64,000 nt of DNA. Origin: JAENWD01 sp963796915. Lineage in GTDB: Bacteria > Acidobacteriota > Vicinamibacteria > Vicinamibacterales > JAENWD01. Below the pieces are notes generated by a model, which was not told where the DNA came from, did no database searches, and saw only the letters and a list, made by a program, of their open reading frames with translations. The position numbers were made by a program, and so were the translations under genes. Shown here one piece after another: positions 9,346 to 18,447 of the stretch (positions are counted from its first letter, which is position 1; each line of letters starts with the position of its first letter). Location of the stretch: positions 1,860,001 through 1,924,000 of the forward strand of contig CAWCNI010000004.1 of assembly GCA_963796915.1 (NCBI GenBank), written 5' to 3'.

Positions 9346-10525
9346 ATGAACCTGCTGAACCGGCTGTGCCTTTGGAAATGGTTGCCCGCGGTCGTAGTCG
9401 TGCTGGCGGTGGCGAGCCTGTCAGCCGCGCCGCAGACAGGCCGTGCTGACGACGAGATCGTGTCGCAGCTCGCCGCGATAGAACCGATCGACACCCACCT
9501 TCACGCCTACCAGAGCGCGCCTGCGCTGGCTGATTTCTTCGCGCGCTTCAACCTGCGCGCGCTGAACATCACGCTGATCGACGACCGCGATGCGTTTGCC
9601 AGGAGCATGGAGCCGCAATGGACCGATGCGCTGGCGGTCCGCCGTCTGACGAAGGGCCGCGCCTCGGTCTCGCTCCGCCATCGACCCGTACGATTTCGAG
9701 CAGCCAGGTTTCGCGGATCGCCAGAACAAGCGTCTGAATGCCGACTTCGACGCCGGCGCGATCGCGGTGAAGCTGTACAAGGTCATGGGGATGGAGGTGA
9801 AGAGAAAGGACGGGACCTACGTGTTCCCCGATGACCCTGCGTTCGCGCCTGTCTTCGACAACATCGCCGCTCATCACAAAACGGTCGTGGCGCACGTGGC
9901 CGAACCAGACTCCTGCTGGAAGGCGCCAGATCCGAAGAGCCCGGACTACAGCTACTACAACGAGCATCCGGAGGAGTACGCCTACAAGCACCCGGAATGG
10001 CCGGCCAAGGCAGCCATCCTCGCTGCGCGCGATCACCTGCTGCAGCTGCACCCGAACCTGAAGGTCGTGGGCGCGCACCTCGGCAGCATGGAAGTGGACG
10101 TCGATCAAATCGCGCAGCGGTTCGACAAATACCCGAACTTCGCAGTCGACACCGCGGCGCGCGTGGACTACCTGATGATGCAGGAGCCCGGGAAAGTCCG
10201 TGCGTTCCTCATCAAGTACCAGGATCGTGTGCTCTACGGCACCGACAACGTGCTGTACCCGACTGACAAGACGGAGGACGTGCTCAAGGGCTGGGCGGCG
10301 AGATACGAGCGCGATTGGCGATACTTCTCCGGCGACGCCGACGTGACGTTCGCGGAGGGGACCACGAAGGGCCTGCATCTGCCGAAGGACGTGCTGCGCA
10401 AGCTGTATCACGGCAACGCGGTGAAGTGGATTCCCGGGATCGACTCGATCGAGGAGCGCCCTTCTCTGGCGGAGGGCCGCGCGAACGCGGCCCTCATCCC
10501 TGGCGCGCGACAACGAACCCTATGA
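9346..10525 (+). CDS. Secreted metal-dependent amidohydrolase (amidohydrolase-2 / TIM-barrel type, one frame break near 9675)
   Basis: The N-terminus is hydrophobic (LWKWLPAVVVVLAVASL), indicating export. The metal-binding HxH is seen in EPIDTHLHAY, followed by FNLRALNITLIDDRD. The frame then breaks between about 9664 and 9682. The other frame continues IDPYDFEQPGFADRQNKRL, AVKLYKVMGMEVK, TVVAHVAEPD, VVGAHLGSMEVD and VLYGTDNVLYPTD, supplying the later His and Asp ligands of a TIM-barrel hydrolase. The corrected length is about 390 residues. The start at ATG 9346 is chosen over GTG 9328 because GAGGA sits six bases before it. The substrate is unknown; it may act on a lactone or decarboxylate an aromatic acid, as relatives do. 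Its stop overlaps the end of a convergent PEP-CTERM remnant. Confidence 0.82.
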
Positions 10526-10722
10526 CGCGTTTCGCTGCTTCCGACGGCGTCCGGCAATACCGAAAAGGCCGAGGCCGAGCAGCGTCAGCGAGGCGGGTTC
10601 GGGGACGGGCTCGACGCCGAGTGTGTAGTCGATCGTCTACTGCGGGTTGAGCGCGGCGTCGCCGTTCTCGCGAGTGTAGAACGCTCGAAAGTCCGTGGGC
10701 GTCAGTTCGTCGGCGTTGATCA
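10520..10722 (-). pseudogene. Decayed C-terminal fragment of a PEP-CTERM protein
   Basis: On the minus strand this reads VINADELTPTDFRAFYTRENG..., then a TAG stop inside the frame, then TIDYTLGVEPVPEPASLTLLGLGLFGI and a basic tail. That is a PEP-CTERM sorting signal. The fragment is closely similar at DNA level to the end of the gene at 17785-18249, and similarity stops abruptly near 10722. With an internal stop and no N-terminus it cannot make a working protein. The region 10723-10810 holds nothing recognisable. Confidence 0.8.
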
Positions 10723-10810
10723 CGCGTCGCTGCCAGGCAGGTTCGACGCCATTCGTGCGGTCGTGGCGGGTGGCGAGGTCGAGCTTGCCAGTCGAAGCAG
10801 TGCTAAGACA

Positions 10811-13270
10811 TCACCGGAGCAGAACCGCCTGTTGACGTGCGAATTCAATCGCCTGAGCGCGCGGCATCGCGCACCCCTCGACGCGGGCCTTCTCGAACAT
10901 TGCGCCGCCGAGCGATGTTTTCACAGGCTCGAAGTAGCGATCCCGGATCCACGCGATCGTTGGCACCAGCGAGCCGCCCACGCTTTCCAGCAGTGCGTCT
11001 GAGGCGCCCCACAACCGGGCCGCTCCGTCGGCGTGTCCCTCTGCGGCCAGCAGACCGGCAAACACGTCGAGACTCCAGGCAATCCCCCGTGGATCTTCGA
11101 GCTCCTGACAGAGCGACATCGCCTCTGCGGCTTGCGCGCGCGCCCTGTCGAAGTCCTGTCGAACGATACGCAGCCCCGCCGCCGCCGAAAGCAGAATGCT
11201 CAGGCCCCACACTTCGCCCGCGCGCCGATGGACCTCGATGGATTCATCATAGAGTTGCTGCGCTCGTTCGTGGTCGCCCTCCAGGACCGCGATGTTGGCC
11301 AGGATGAGAAGCGGCCCGCCGTGCTGCACGACTTCGCCGCTGGCATCGGCGGCGATTCGCGCCTCCAGGGCGAGCGCGGCAGCCTGCTCGCGGTCGCCGA
11401 GCTCGAACGCGGCAAGCCCCTTGAGAAACAGCGCGAACGACACGACCCATGCGTCATTATTTTCGTGGCCCAACGACAGCGCCTCGCCAGCGAGCTCACC
11501 GACCTCGACGTGACGTCCGCGAAAGGTGTGCATGTGCGCCAGACCGATTAACGCCCGCGCTCGCAGCCTTGCCTCCGCGTGACGCACCTTGAGCGCCTGT
11601 TCGAGCCAGAGCTTTCCCTCCTCGTACAAGCCTCGCTTGGTCCAGAACCAGAACAGCGCGCCAGCGAGCTCCACGCCCTTCTCGGCAAGCTCCGAAGACG
11701 TCAGGGCCCATTCGAGCGCGGCCCGGACGTTCTGCTGCTCGGTCTGCAGTCGTCGCAGACACGGCAGCTGGTTGCGGTGGCGGAGAATCGGCAGAGCCCC
11801 ACGGAATTCATCGAAGAAGAATTCGAAATGCCGGTCGCGCAGTCGATCCGCGGCGCCGGTGTGCACGAGCCGTTCGCGCGCAAACTGGCGGACTGTTTCC
11901 AGGAAGCGGTAGCGGCGCTCGCCGGCGAAGGCGCCATCCACAACCACGAGTGATTTGCTGACGAGCCGCGACACCAGATCGAGCACGTCGTTCTCGTTGA
12001 TGCCGTCGCCTCCACACACGCGCTCGGCGGCGGCAAGCGTCCACGTGGCCGGAAACACCGAGAGCCGGCCGAACAACTGCTGTTCGACGTCCGACAGGAG
12101 TTGGTAACTCCAATCCACGGCCGCCTCGAGCGTCCGCTGCCGTGCGACGGCCGTTCGCGCGCCGTCGGTCAGCAAGCGGAATCGATCGTTCAGCCGCGTT
12201 TCAATTTGCTCCGGCGAGAGGACGACGACGCGCGCGGCCGCCAGTTCGATGGCGAGCGGAATGCCGTCGAGACGCCGGCAGATACGCGCTATGGAGTCGG
12301 AGTTGTCCGGAGTTGCCGTGAAGGCTGAATCAACTGCGCCCGCTCGCTCGATGAAAAGCTGTGTCGCCTCCGAGTCGATGAGCGCGTCAAAGTGGACCGG
12401 CGCGGATGTCTCCGGGAGCGACAACGACGGGACACGATAGACGGTTTCGCCCGACACGCCCAACGCTTCGCGGCTCGTTGCGAGAATCCGCACCGCCGGT
12501 GCGTCGCGCAGCAGGGCCTGGACCAGTTCGGCGCAGGCAGCAATCAAATGCTCGCAGTTGTCCAGCACGAGCAGAAGCGCGCGATCGCGCAGCGTGTCGA
12601 GCAGGACGTCCCGTGCCGATCGCTGCGGGCCTTCCCGGACAGCAAAGACTGTCGCGATAGTCTGTGCCACAAGATCGGGCGCTGACAGCGGCGACAGATC
12701 GACCAGCCACACGCCGTCCGGACATTCGTTCACCAGCCCGTACGCCAGCCGCACGGCCAGGCGCGTCTTTCCAACCCCCCCGGCGCCTGTCAGCGACAGC
12801 AGCCGCGACGACTGGAGCTGGCCAGGCAGTTCGAGAAGCTCTTTCCGGCGTCCGATGAAGCTCGTGAGTTCGGCCGGCAGGTTATGGCGACGTGCGATCG
12901 AATGACCAGCCGATGTCTGCGGAAGCAGCGCCGGCACGAGCTGAAGTGGCGCGACAAAGCGGTAGCCCCGGCCCGGAACGGTCTCGACGAATCGTGGCGA
13001 CTCGCGCGAATCGCCCAACGCGTGTCGGATTTTGAGAACGGCCGTGCGGATGCCGGCGTCGAGGTCGGTGAAGACGTCCGGTCTCCACAACCGCTTCGCG
13101 ATGTCCTCGCGCGACACCAGTTCCTGTGCGTGCTCCAGCAGCAGGAGCAGCAGATCCATCGGTTGCCGCGAGAGTTGAAGGCGCCTACCCTCGCGTCGCA
13201 GCTCGTATGCCGCCACATCGACCTCGAACTCCCCAAAGCGGTACGTCGCGACGCTGGAGGTCGAGCTCAT
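10811..13270 (-). CDS. Large transcriptional regulator: winged-helix DNA-binding domain, STAND-type ATPase and TPR-like repeats
   Basis: Residues of about 10-110 form an OmpR/PhoB-type winged helix (YRFGEFEVDVAAYELRREG, LLLLLEHAQELVSREDI, TVPGRGYRFVAP). An NB-ARC-like ATPase follows, with Walker A GAGGVGKT near residue 162-169, Walker B LLLVLDNCEHL, and the GIPLAIELAAARV segment. The C-terminal half is helical repeat. This is the architecture of predicted-ATPase regulators (COG3903-like, AfsR-like), in which nucleotide and ligand binding control DNA binding. It is divergent from the SGNH hydrolase at 13410, with 139 bases between; that gap contains the palindrome TGACGTCA (13341-13348). A GTG at 13282 would add four residues; neither start has a convincing ribosome binding site. 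The signal it senses is unknown. Confidence 0.88.
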   Translation of the reverse strand: MSSTSSVATYRFGEFEVDVAAYELRREGRRLQLSRQPMDLLLLLLEHAQELVSREDIAKRLWRPDVFTDLDAGIRTAVLKIRHALGDSRESPRFVETVPGRGYRFVAPLQLVPALLPQTSAGHSIARRHNLPAELTSFIGRRKELLELPGQLQSSRLLSLTGAGGVGKTRLAVRLAYGLVNECPDGVWLVDLSPLSAPDLVAQTIATVFAVREGPQRSARDVLLDTLRDRALLLVLDNCEHLIAACAELVQALLRDAPAVRILATSREALGVSGETVYRVPSLSLPETSAPVHFDALIDSEATQLFIERAGAVDSAFTATPDNSDSIARICRRLDGIPLAIELAAARVVVLSPEQIETRLNDRFRLLTDGARTAVARQRTLEAAVDWSYQLLSDVEQQLFGRLSVFPATWTLAAAERVCGGDGINENDVLDLVSRLVSKSLVVVDGAFAGERRYRFLETVRQFARERLVHTGAADRLRDRHFEFFFDEFRGALPILRHRNQLPCLRRLQTEQQNVRAALEWALTSSELAEKGVELAGALFWFWTKRGLYEEGKLWLEQALKVRHAEARLRARALIGLAHMHTFRGRHVEVGELAGEALSLGHENNDAWVVSFALFLKGLAAFELGDREQAAALALEARIAADASGEVVQHGGPLLILANIAVLEGDHERAQQLYDESIEVHRRAGEVWGLSILLSAAAGLRIVRQDFDRARAQAAEAMSLCQELEDPRGIAWSLDVFAGLLAAEGHADGAARLWGASDALLESVGGSLVPTIAWIRDRYFEPVKTSLGGAMFEKARVEGCAMPRAQAIEFARQQAVLLR

Positions 13271-13409
13271 GCGTGACTTCACCGAACTAGGGTGTCATAC
13301 GCGGCCGGGTCGTCGACAAAGATTCGACATTCTTTCAATGTGACGTCAATAGCCGGCAGACATTTCCTTCGAGACAATCGTCGGGACTACATGTGTAAGG
13401 AGAACACTC

Positions 13410-14723
13410 ATGGGTTCATTGACGCACATTCTGAAGTGTCGCGGTCGAACAATGCACGGTGCGCCGGTCGTCGCCGATGTCCAGATTCGCCGCCACTCGT
13501 TTGCGACGGCCGCGGCGGCCTTGCTGACGGTTACGGCGGTCGCATTCACGACGCCGGTCGTCGCGACGGGGCGGCATGACGACGCCCGCTGGGTCGGGAC
13601 GTGGAGTGCCAGCCCTCAGGGGGTTGCGGCGCCTATCCAGATCAACGGGCAAACAGTGCGTCAAATCGTCCACACGAGCCTCGGCGGCGAGCGGCTCCGC
13701 GTCCGTTTCTCCAACGCCTACGGAACGACAAGACTGGTCATCGGCGCCGCGCACGTGGCCATCAGCGCTGGTGGCGCTTCGATTTCTGGCGGCACCGATC
13801 GGGTCCTCAAATTCAATGGGTCACCCACTATCACCATCCCTGCCGGTGCACTGGCGGTGAGCGACCCTGTCGCGCTCAACCTGCCGGCGCTCGGCGATCT
13901 CGCCGTCAGTCTCTACCTGCCGGAGGACGTGGCCGCAGCGACCCAGCATGTGGAGGCACAACAAACGACCTACATCTCGCCTTCGGGAGACTTCACGGGC
14001 TCGGGCACCGTGGCCGGCACCACTACGACCTCCTTCTACTTCCTGACCGCCGTCGACGTTCGTGCCCCGGAACGCGCGAGGGCGATCGTGACGATAGGCG
14101 ACTCGGTCACCGAGGGCTTCGGTTCGACGCTCGACATGAACGCGCGCTGGCCGAACATTCTGGCGGAGCGGCTGCAATCCAGCCGGGGCACATCACAAGT
14201 GGCCGTGCTCAACGCCGGCGTCAGCGGCAACCGCGTGCTGCATGATTTCCTCGGCACCAGCGCGCTGGCGCGGTTCGATCGCGATGTGCTCGTGCAGACC
14301 GGAGCGAGGTACGTGATCGTCCTGCAAGGCAACGCTGATTTCCTTATTCCCGGGCTGATCGGCAATCCGTCGGAAGAAGTTACCGCCGAACAGGTCATCC
14401 AGGCGCATCGTCAGATGATTGATCGCGCGCATGCGCTGGGGTTGAGAGTCTATGGCGCCACGTTGAACCCCGTCGAAGGCTATCCCTTCCCCGGCTTCTG
14501 GACCGCCGCACTGGAGGCGAAGCGCCAGGCCGTCAACCGTTGGATCCGCACCAGTAACGCCTACGACGACGTCATCGATTTCGACAAACTGCTGCGCGAC
14601 CCGAACCATCCCTCACGCCTGCTGCCGACGTACGACGGCGGCGATCACGTCCATCCCAACGATTTCGGCTACAGGGTCATGGCCGATGCAATCGACCTGT
14701 CTCTATTTCGCGACGACGACTAG
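13410..14723 (+). CDS. Secreted SGNH/GDSL-family hydrolase
   Basis: 437 residues. After a hydrophobic export segment (FATAAAALLTVTAVAFTTPVVA) a beta-rich region begins WVGTWSASPQG, then the SGNH core: block I TIGDSVTEGFGS with the catalytic Ser near residue 232, NAGVSGNRVL, block III in LQGNADFL, and block V DHVHPND with the catalytic Asp/His. This N-terminal extension plus SGNH core is typical of carbohydrate-esterase-like members acting on extracellular esters. Block III is usually GxND; here the spacing reads GNAD, so the oxyanion Asn is shifted by one. AAGGAG precedes the start at good spacing. It is probably controlled by, or shares regulation with, the divergent regulator (inference from position). 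Confidence 0.9.
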   Translation: MGSLTHILKCRGRTMHGAPVVADVQIRRHSFATAAAALLTVTAVAFTTPVVATGRHDDARWVGTWSASPQGVAAPIQINGQTVRQIVHTSLGGERLRVRFSNAYGTTRLVIGAAHVAISAGGASISGGTDRVLKFNGSPTITIPAGALAVSDPVALNLPALGDLAVSLYLPEDVAAATQHVEAQQTTYISPSGDFTGSGTVAGTTTTSFYFLTAVDVRAPERARAIVTIGDSVTEGFGSTLDMNARWPNILAERLQSSRGTSQVAVLNAGVSGNRVLHDFLGTSALARFDRDVLVQTGARYVIVLQGNADFLIPGLIGNPSEEVTAEQVIQAHRQMIDRAHALGLRVYGATLNPVEGYPFPGFWTAALEAKRQAVNRWIRTSNAYDDVIDFDKLLRDPNHPSRLLPTYDGGDHVHPNDFGYRVMADAIDLSLFRDDD

Positions 14724-14753
14724 GGTTGATCTGTCCGCGCTTCGCAAGAACGA

Positions 14754-14785
14754 GGGGCGCCGGCCCAGAACTCGCCCGGCGCCCC
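14754..14785 (+). terminator. GC-rich hairpin after the SGNH hydrolase gene
   Basis: A perfect 10-bp stem (GGGGCGCCGG at 14754-14763 with its complement at 14776-14785) lies 30 bases after the stop. There is no T-run, so it would be an atypical terminator. The rest of 14786-15006 shows no gene. Confidence 0.4.
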
Positions 14786-15006
14786 GCCGCTTGCACGCCC
14801 ACCTCTCGGCGACGACCGCTCCGTCGAGCGTCTACCTGAGTAAGCCGTCACTGAACCCTCCAGCGGCCGGCGCGACACTCCCGGCATCGCAGAAGACCCG
14901 CACTCGACGCTGACTGCACTCGCGTTTCTCGATCTCGACACTCCCGGCGTACTGAAACGCCCGTGACGAGACTCGCTGCTGTCCGATACGGTATCCTCAG
15001 CAACCT

Positions 15007-16665
15007 GTGGCCCTCATACCCGCGCGCCGTCCCTTCGCGGCCGCGCGACTCGCCGGCCTGCTGATCATCGTCTGCTTGCTTCGTTCCCCTGCGGTGCCCG
15101 CGCAGTCCTCGCACGCGCTGGACCTGACGATGGAGCCCGGCGAGCGGTGGTGGGCGGGCGTCACCAGCGAATCGCATCGCATGCCGCTCGGCCAGTCCAG
15201 CCCGCCGTTCCAGATCGACATGGACGGCAACACGGCCGGCAACCAGGTCCAGCCGCTGCTCGTCTCCAGCCGCGGACGCTACATCTGGTCCGAGGAGCCC
15301 TTCAAGCTCGACGTCCACGACGGCGCCATCCACGTTGTCTCCGCCACGAGCGCCATTCAGACCGGACGCCCGGGGCCGTCGCTCCGCGACGCGGCGTCCT
15401 ACGCGAGCCGGACGTTCTTCCCGCCATCCGGGAAGATGCCCGACCCGCTGCTGTTCACGCGGCCCCAGTTCAACACCTGGATCGAGCTCACCTACAACCA
15501 GAACCAGCACGATGTGATGGCCTACGCCAGGGCCATCGTCGCCAACGGCTTCGCCCCCGGCGTGCTGATGATCGACGAGGGCTGGTTCAAGGCCTACGGC
15601 GACTGGGATTTCGACCGCAGTCGATTTCCAGAGCCGAAGCAGATGCTCGACGAGCTGCACGCGCTCGGCTTCAAGGTGATGCTCTGGGTGTGTCCGTACA
15701 TCCGGCCGGACGGGCAGGCGTTCGCGGCCATGTGGCACGATCGCTCACGCGTCGTGTGGCTGCGCAGCGCGAAAGACCAGAGCCTGCCCGCGATCATGCA
15801 GTGGTGGAACGGCTTCAGCGCGGTCGTGGACCTGACGAGCGACACAGGCCGCGACTTTCTCACGGCGCAGCTCCGTCGTCTTGTCACCGAGTACGGAGTG
15901 GACGGATTCAAGCTCGATGGCGGCGACGCGGAGCTGTTCGCGCAGTCGGCCATGCTGACCGGCGCCGTGGCGCGCACTCCGTCGATCGGGCCCAACGGCC
16001 AGACCGAGGCGTTCGCGCGGATCGGCCTCGAGTTCCCGCTGAACGAATTCCGCGCGGTGTGGAAGATGGGCGGCCAGCCGCTCGCCGAGCGGCTGCGCGA
16101 CAAGGAGCACACCTGGGAGGATCTCCGGAAGCTCGTTCCCGGCATCCTGAACCAGGGCCTGATGGGCTACCCGTTCGCGTGTCCCGACATGATCGGCGGC
16201 GGCGAATACCTGTCGTTCGAGAACCTGGCCGCGGTGGACCAGGAGCTGGTCGTGCGCTGGACGCAGGTCCACGCGCTGATGCCGATGATGCAGTTCTCGG
16301 TCGCGCCGTGGCGCGTCCTGAGCGCGGAGAACCTCGCCATCACCCGCCGCATGGCCGCGTTGCACACGGAGCTCGGGCCTGCGATCGTCGCGCTCGCTGC
16401 CGAATCCGCAAAGACCGGCGTGCCGATCGCCCGGACGCTGGACTACAGCTATCCGGGTCACGGCTACGAGGCCACCATCGACGAGTTCCTGCTCGGCCCC
16501 GAGATCCTCGTCGCGCCAGTGGTCGAGAAGGGCGCACGGACACGACGCCTCACGGTGCCGCCCGGCCGCTGGAAAGGCGACGACGGGAGTACGGTCGCCG
16601 GGCCGAGCGAGATCTCGATCGACGTGCCGCTCGAGCGGCTGCCCTGGTATCGACGCGTGGAATAG
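15007..16665 (+). CDS. Secreted glycoside hydrolase family 31 protein
   Basis: 552 residues with a signal peptide (LAGLLIIVCLLRSPAVPAQ). The GH31 barrel is seen in TWIELTYNQNQHDVMAYARAI, GFAPGVLMIDEGWFKAYGDWDF, HALGFKVMLWVCPYI and GVDGFKLDGGD, where Asp304 fits the catalytic nucleophile. The C-terminal sandwich includes DEFLLGPEILVAPV and RRLTVPPGRWKGDDGS, as in family members. GH31 enzymes are retaining alpha-glycosidases; the sugar specificity cannot be told. The GTG start at 15007 is taken because it supplies the signal peptide; the next in-frame ATG lies after it. No ribosome binding site is obvious and no sugar transporter adjoins. Confidence 0.88.
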   Translation: MALIPARRPFAAARLAGLLIIVCLLRSPAVPAQSSHALDLTMEPGERWWAGVTSESHRMPLGQSSPPFQIDMDGNTAGNQVQPLLVSSRGRYIWSEEPFKLDVHDGAIHVVSATSAIQTGRPGPSLRDAASYASRTFFPPSGKMPDPLLFTRPQFNTWIELTYNQNQHDVMAYARAIVANGFAPGVLMIDEGWFKAYGDWDFDRSRFPEPKQMLDELHALGFKVMLWVCPYIRPDGQAFAAMWHDRSRVVWLRSAKDQSLPAIMQWWNGFSAVVDLTSDTGRDFLTAQLRRLVTEYGVDGFKLDGGDAELFAQSAMLTGAVARTPSIGPNGQTEAFARIGLEFPLNEFRAVWKMGGQPLAERLRDKEHTWEDLRKLVPGILNQGLMGYPFACPDMIGGGEYLSFENLAAVDQELVVRWTQVHALMPMMQFSVAPWRVLSAENLAITRRMAALHTELGPAIVALAAESAKTGVPIARTLDYSYPGHGYEATIDEFLLGPEILVAPVVEKGARTRRLTVPPGRWKGDDGSTVAGPSEISIDVPLERLPWYRRVE

Positions 16666-16707
16666 CGCCGAAGGCTGATCCGCTCGTCGCGACGTCCACA
16701 TGGACGG

Positions 16708-16893
16708 CTAGAGCGCTTGAGGCACTTTCTCTTTGGCCGCCGAGTGGAATGCTGAATAGGTTCGCTGAACCCGTGCTTCGAGCGCAGCCCGCCCGGTCGC
16801 CGGCGCTGCCGCAATCCGCGCCTGCAGTTTCTTTCGCTTTTTTACCCGATGTTGACGCAGATGTGTGTCGGTGGGGTGATGGCTGGCACTCAT
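16708..16893 (-). CDS. Small basic protein of unknown function
   Basis: 61 residues beginning MSASHHPTDTHLRQHRVKKRKKLQARI, strongly basic in the first half and helical, ending in QRTYSAFHSAAKEKVPQAL. The ATG at 16893 is preceded by GGAGGA at good spacing, which makes this a likely real gene despite its size. A longer in-frame extension to 17028 lacks coding character. I do not recognise a named family. A nucleic-acid-binding or ribosome-associated role would fit the charge but is a guess. Confidence 0.65.
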   Translation of the reverse strand: MSASHHPTDTHLRQHRVKKRKKLQARIAAAPATGRAALEARVQRTYSAFHSAAKEKVPQAL

Positions 16894-17044
16894 GATCGGA
16901 ATCCTCCGAGCGAGGCTACCGTGCCGATGTGCCCGTCCGCTGTTCACAACGGCACACCCTGACGACCTCGGCTCTGCTCGGCTGTCACTGCCCTGGCGAC
17001 AGACGGTCTGAAATATGAAATGCCGCAAACGGCCCGAGATCGGA

Positions 17045-17184
17045 TATACTGCAGCCTCGTTCTCACTGCACGTAAGCCTGCCCAGCGTCTATCCAGCGCC
17101 CGACCGGCCACCCGCAGCGTTGGATATCTCCGATCTCCTCCTGCCAATACGTTCTTTCCACTGGATTTTCGAAGGAATCGACAC
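17045..17184 (+). promoter_or_regulatory. Possible promoter and long leader of the cold-shock gene
   Basis: TATACT at 17045-17050 resembles a -10 hexamer but has no good -35 at 17 bases. If it is used, the cold-shock mRNA would have a leader of about 130 bases, as is common for cspA-type mRNAs. Confidence 0.25.
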
Positions 17185-17391
17185 ATGTCTTCAATGAACG
17201 GCACCATCAAGCGTCTGGTCTCGGACAAGGGTTTCGGCTTCATCCTCGCGGGTGACGGCAACGAGTACTTCTTCCACAACTCGGCCTGCAGCGAGACCCG
17301 GTTCGACGACCTGCGCGAAGGCCAGGCCGTGACGTTCGAGCGCGGTCAGGGCCCCAAGGGTCCCCGCGGCGAAAACGTCCGCGTCGTCTAG
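17185..17391 (+). CDS. Cold-shock domain protein (CspA family)
   Basis: 68 residues forming one cold-shock OB-fold: NGTIKRLVSDKGFGFIL carries RNP1 (KGFGFI), EYFFHNSAC is a variant RNP2, and the end is VTFERGQGPKGPRGENVRVV. These proteins bind single-stranded RNA or DNA and act as RNA chaperones in the cytoplasm. The start at 17185 is supported by AAGGA upstream; an in-frame extension to 17020 is leader sequence. The next small gene begins 28 bases downstream on the same strand. Confidence 0.95.
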   Translation: MSSMNGTIKRLVSDKGFGFILAGDGNEYFFHNSACSETRFDDLREGQAVTFERGQGPKGPRGENVRVV

Positions 17392-17418
17392 TTCCCACCG
17401 CACGGTAGCCGGAGAGCG

Positions 17419-17658
17419 ATGATGACAACCGGACAGTTCGAAGCGCTGATTCGCAACATCATCTCGCACGGCCGGCTACCCTTTACATTCCAGTCGGTGT
17501 CGCCGGCGGATAACGCCTGGCATGTCGTCCTCTGCGACGAGAGCGGCGCCGCGCTCTCGCTCACGGTGCTCGCGGGCCGCCCCATTGACGTCCGCAATGC
17601 GATTGCCGAGCAGCTCGAGACCGCCATCGAAGACGGCGCGCCAGCAATCCGTCACTGA
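17419..17658 (+). CDS. Small conserved-looking protein of unknown function
   Basis: 79 residues (MMTTGQFEALIRNIISHGRL...), with an alternating amphipathic pattern and no signal peptide or membrane segment. GGAGA precedes the start. It follows the cold-shock gene closely and ends just before a strong terminator, so the two are probably co-transcribed. No family recognised. Confidence 0.7.
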   Translation: MMTTGQFEALIRNIISHGRLPFTFQSVSPADNAWHVVLCDESGAALSLTVLAGRPIDVRNAIAEQLETAIEDGAPAIRH

Positions 17659-17685
17659 GCCCGCCAGCGGCAACCATAGTTTCCA

Positions 17686-17722
17686 GAAGAGGGTGGTCGT
17701 CGGACCGCCCTCTTCCTTTTTT
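17686..17722 (+). terminator. Rho-independent terminator of the cold-shock operon
   Basis: A 13-bp stem (17686-17698 with 17703-17715, one G-T pair) with a four-base loop, followed by C-TTTTTT. It lies 28 bases after the stop at 17658. Confidence 0.88.
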
Positions 17723-17784
17723 GTACGGCGACTGTCGTGCCTTGTCGATGTCGGCCCCTCGTTCCCAACGCGCGACGACGACGT

Positions 17785-18249
17785 CTATGACGCTTTGCGC
17801 TGCTTCCAACAGCCGCGGGCCAGGCCGACAAGGCCGAGGCCGAGCAGCGTCAGCGAAGCGGGTTCCGGGACGGCCTGAACAGCGAGTGTGTAGTCGATCG
17901 TCAACTGCGGGTTGAACGCGGCGTCGCCGTTCTCGCGCGTGAAGAACGCGCGAAAGTCCGTCGCCGTCAGCTCGTCGGCGTTGATCACCGCCCACCCGAA
18001 GTTGGTGGCCGGGTTGTCCAGCCACGACTGCGCGTCGCTGACCAATGCCGGAGTGCTCAACCACGAGTACGGGCTGTTGACCGTGTTGCCGACCAGCGTG
18101 GACGCGCTCGTGGCGCCAAAGTCGCCGCCGGCAGTGGCCCACGGGTTTCCCAGCACCGTGCCGCAGGGCGTGCTGCCGCACATCCGTTCGTTCCACGTCG
18201 CGTCCCCGGTGTTGCCGGCAAAGCCTTGGCGTTCCGACTCCGGCGACAA
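17785..18249 (-). pseudogene. PEP-CTERM secreted protein lacking its N-terminus
   Basis: The frame reads SPESERQGFAGNTGDATWNE, FGATSASTLVGNTVN, FGWAVINADELTATDFRAFF and QLTIDYTL, then the sorting signal VPEPASLTLLGLGLVGLARG and a basic tail. The sequence before the sorting signal resembles the second half of DNRLRE-type secreted proteins. No start codon with a signal peptide exists: the frame opens after a stop near 18280 and only a TTG is available, so the signal peptide and about half the expected domain are missing. The end of this gene is duplicated, further decayed, at 10520-10722. Confidence 0.75.
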
Positions 18250-18302
18250 AAGACAACGCTTCGCCGGAGAAACTTACGGTTGACCTTGCGTCCGACAATC
18301 AC

Positions 18303-18437
18303 CTAGAGGGACCGCGTCGCTGTGATGCAGGTTCGTGGCCAGCTATCGCGGGCGCCGATGGCGGCTGCAAACTGACCTTGCACAGGCAACTCGAGGCGCT
18401 GCACCTCATCGAGGAGCGGGGGGTGCGCATCCTGTAG
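18303..18437 (+). other. Possible coding remnant upstream of the oxidoreductase
   Basis: One frame stays open to a TAG at 18435-18437 and ends LTLHRQLEALHLIEERGVRIL, which looks like a natural protein C-terminus. There is no start, and its family is not recognised. It may be the tail of a lost gene, or chance. Confidence 0.2.
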
Positions 18438-18447
18438 GATTGCGCGT

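Noticed and set aside
13341..13348. TGACGTCA palindrome between the STAND regulator and the SGNH hydrolase as an operator
   Set aside because: A single 8-bp palindrome is expected by chance, and no second copy or good promoter boxes accompany it.
15147..16895. 582-codon frame within the GH31 gene
   Set aside because: A shadow in the other frame, rich in Arg, Ala and Pro; the GH31 frame carries the signal peptide and catalytic motifs.
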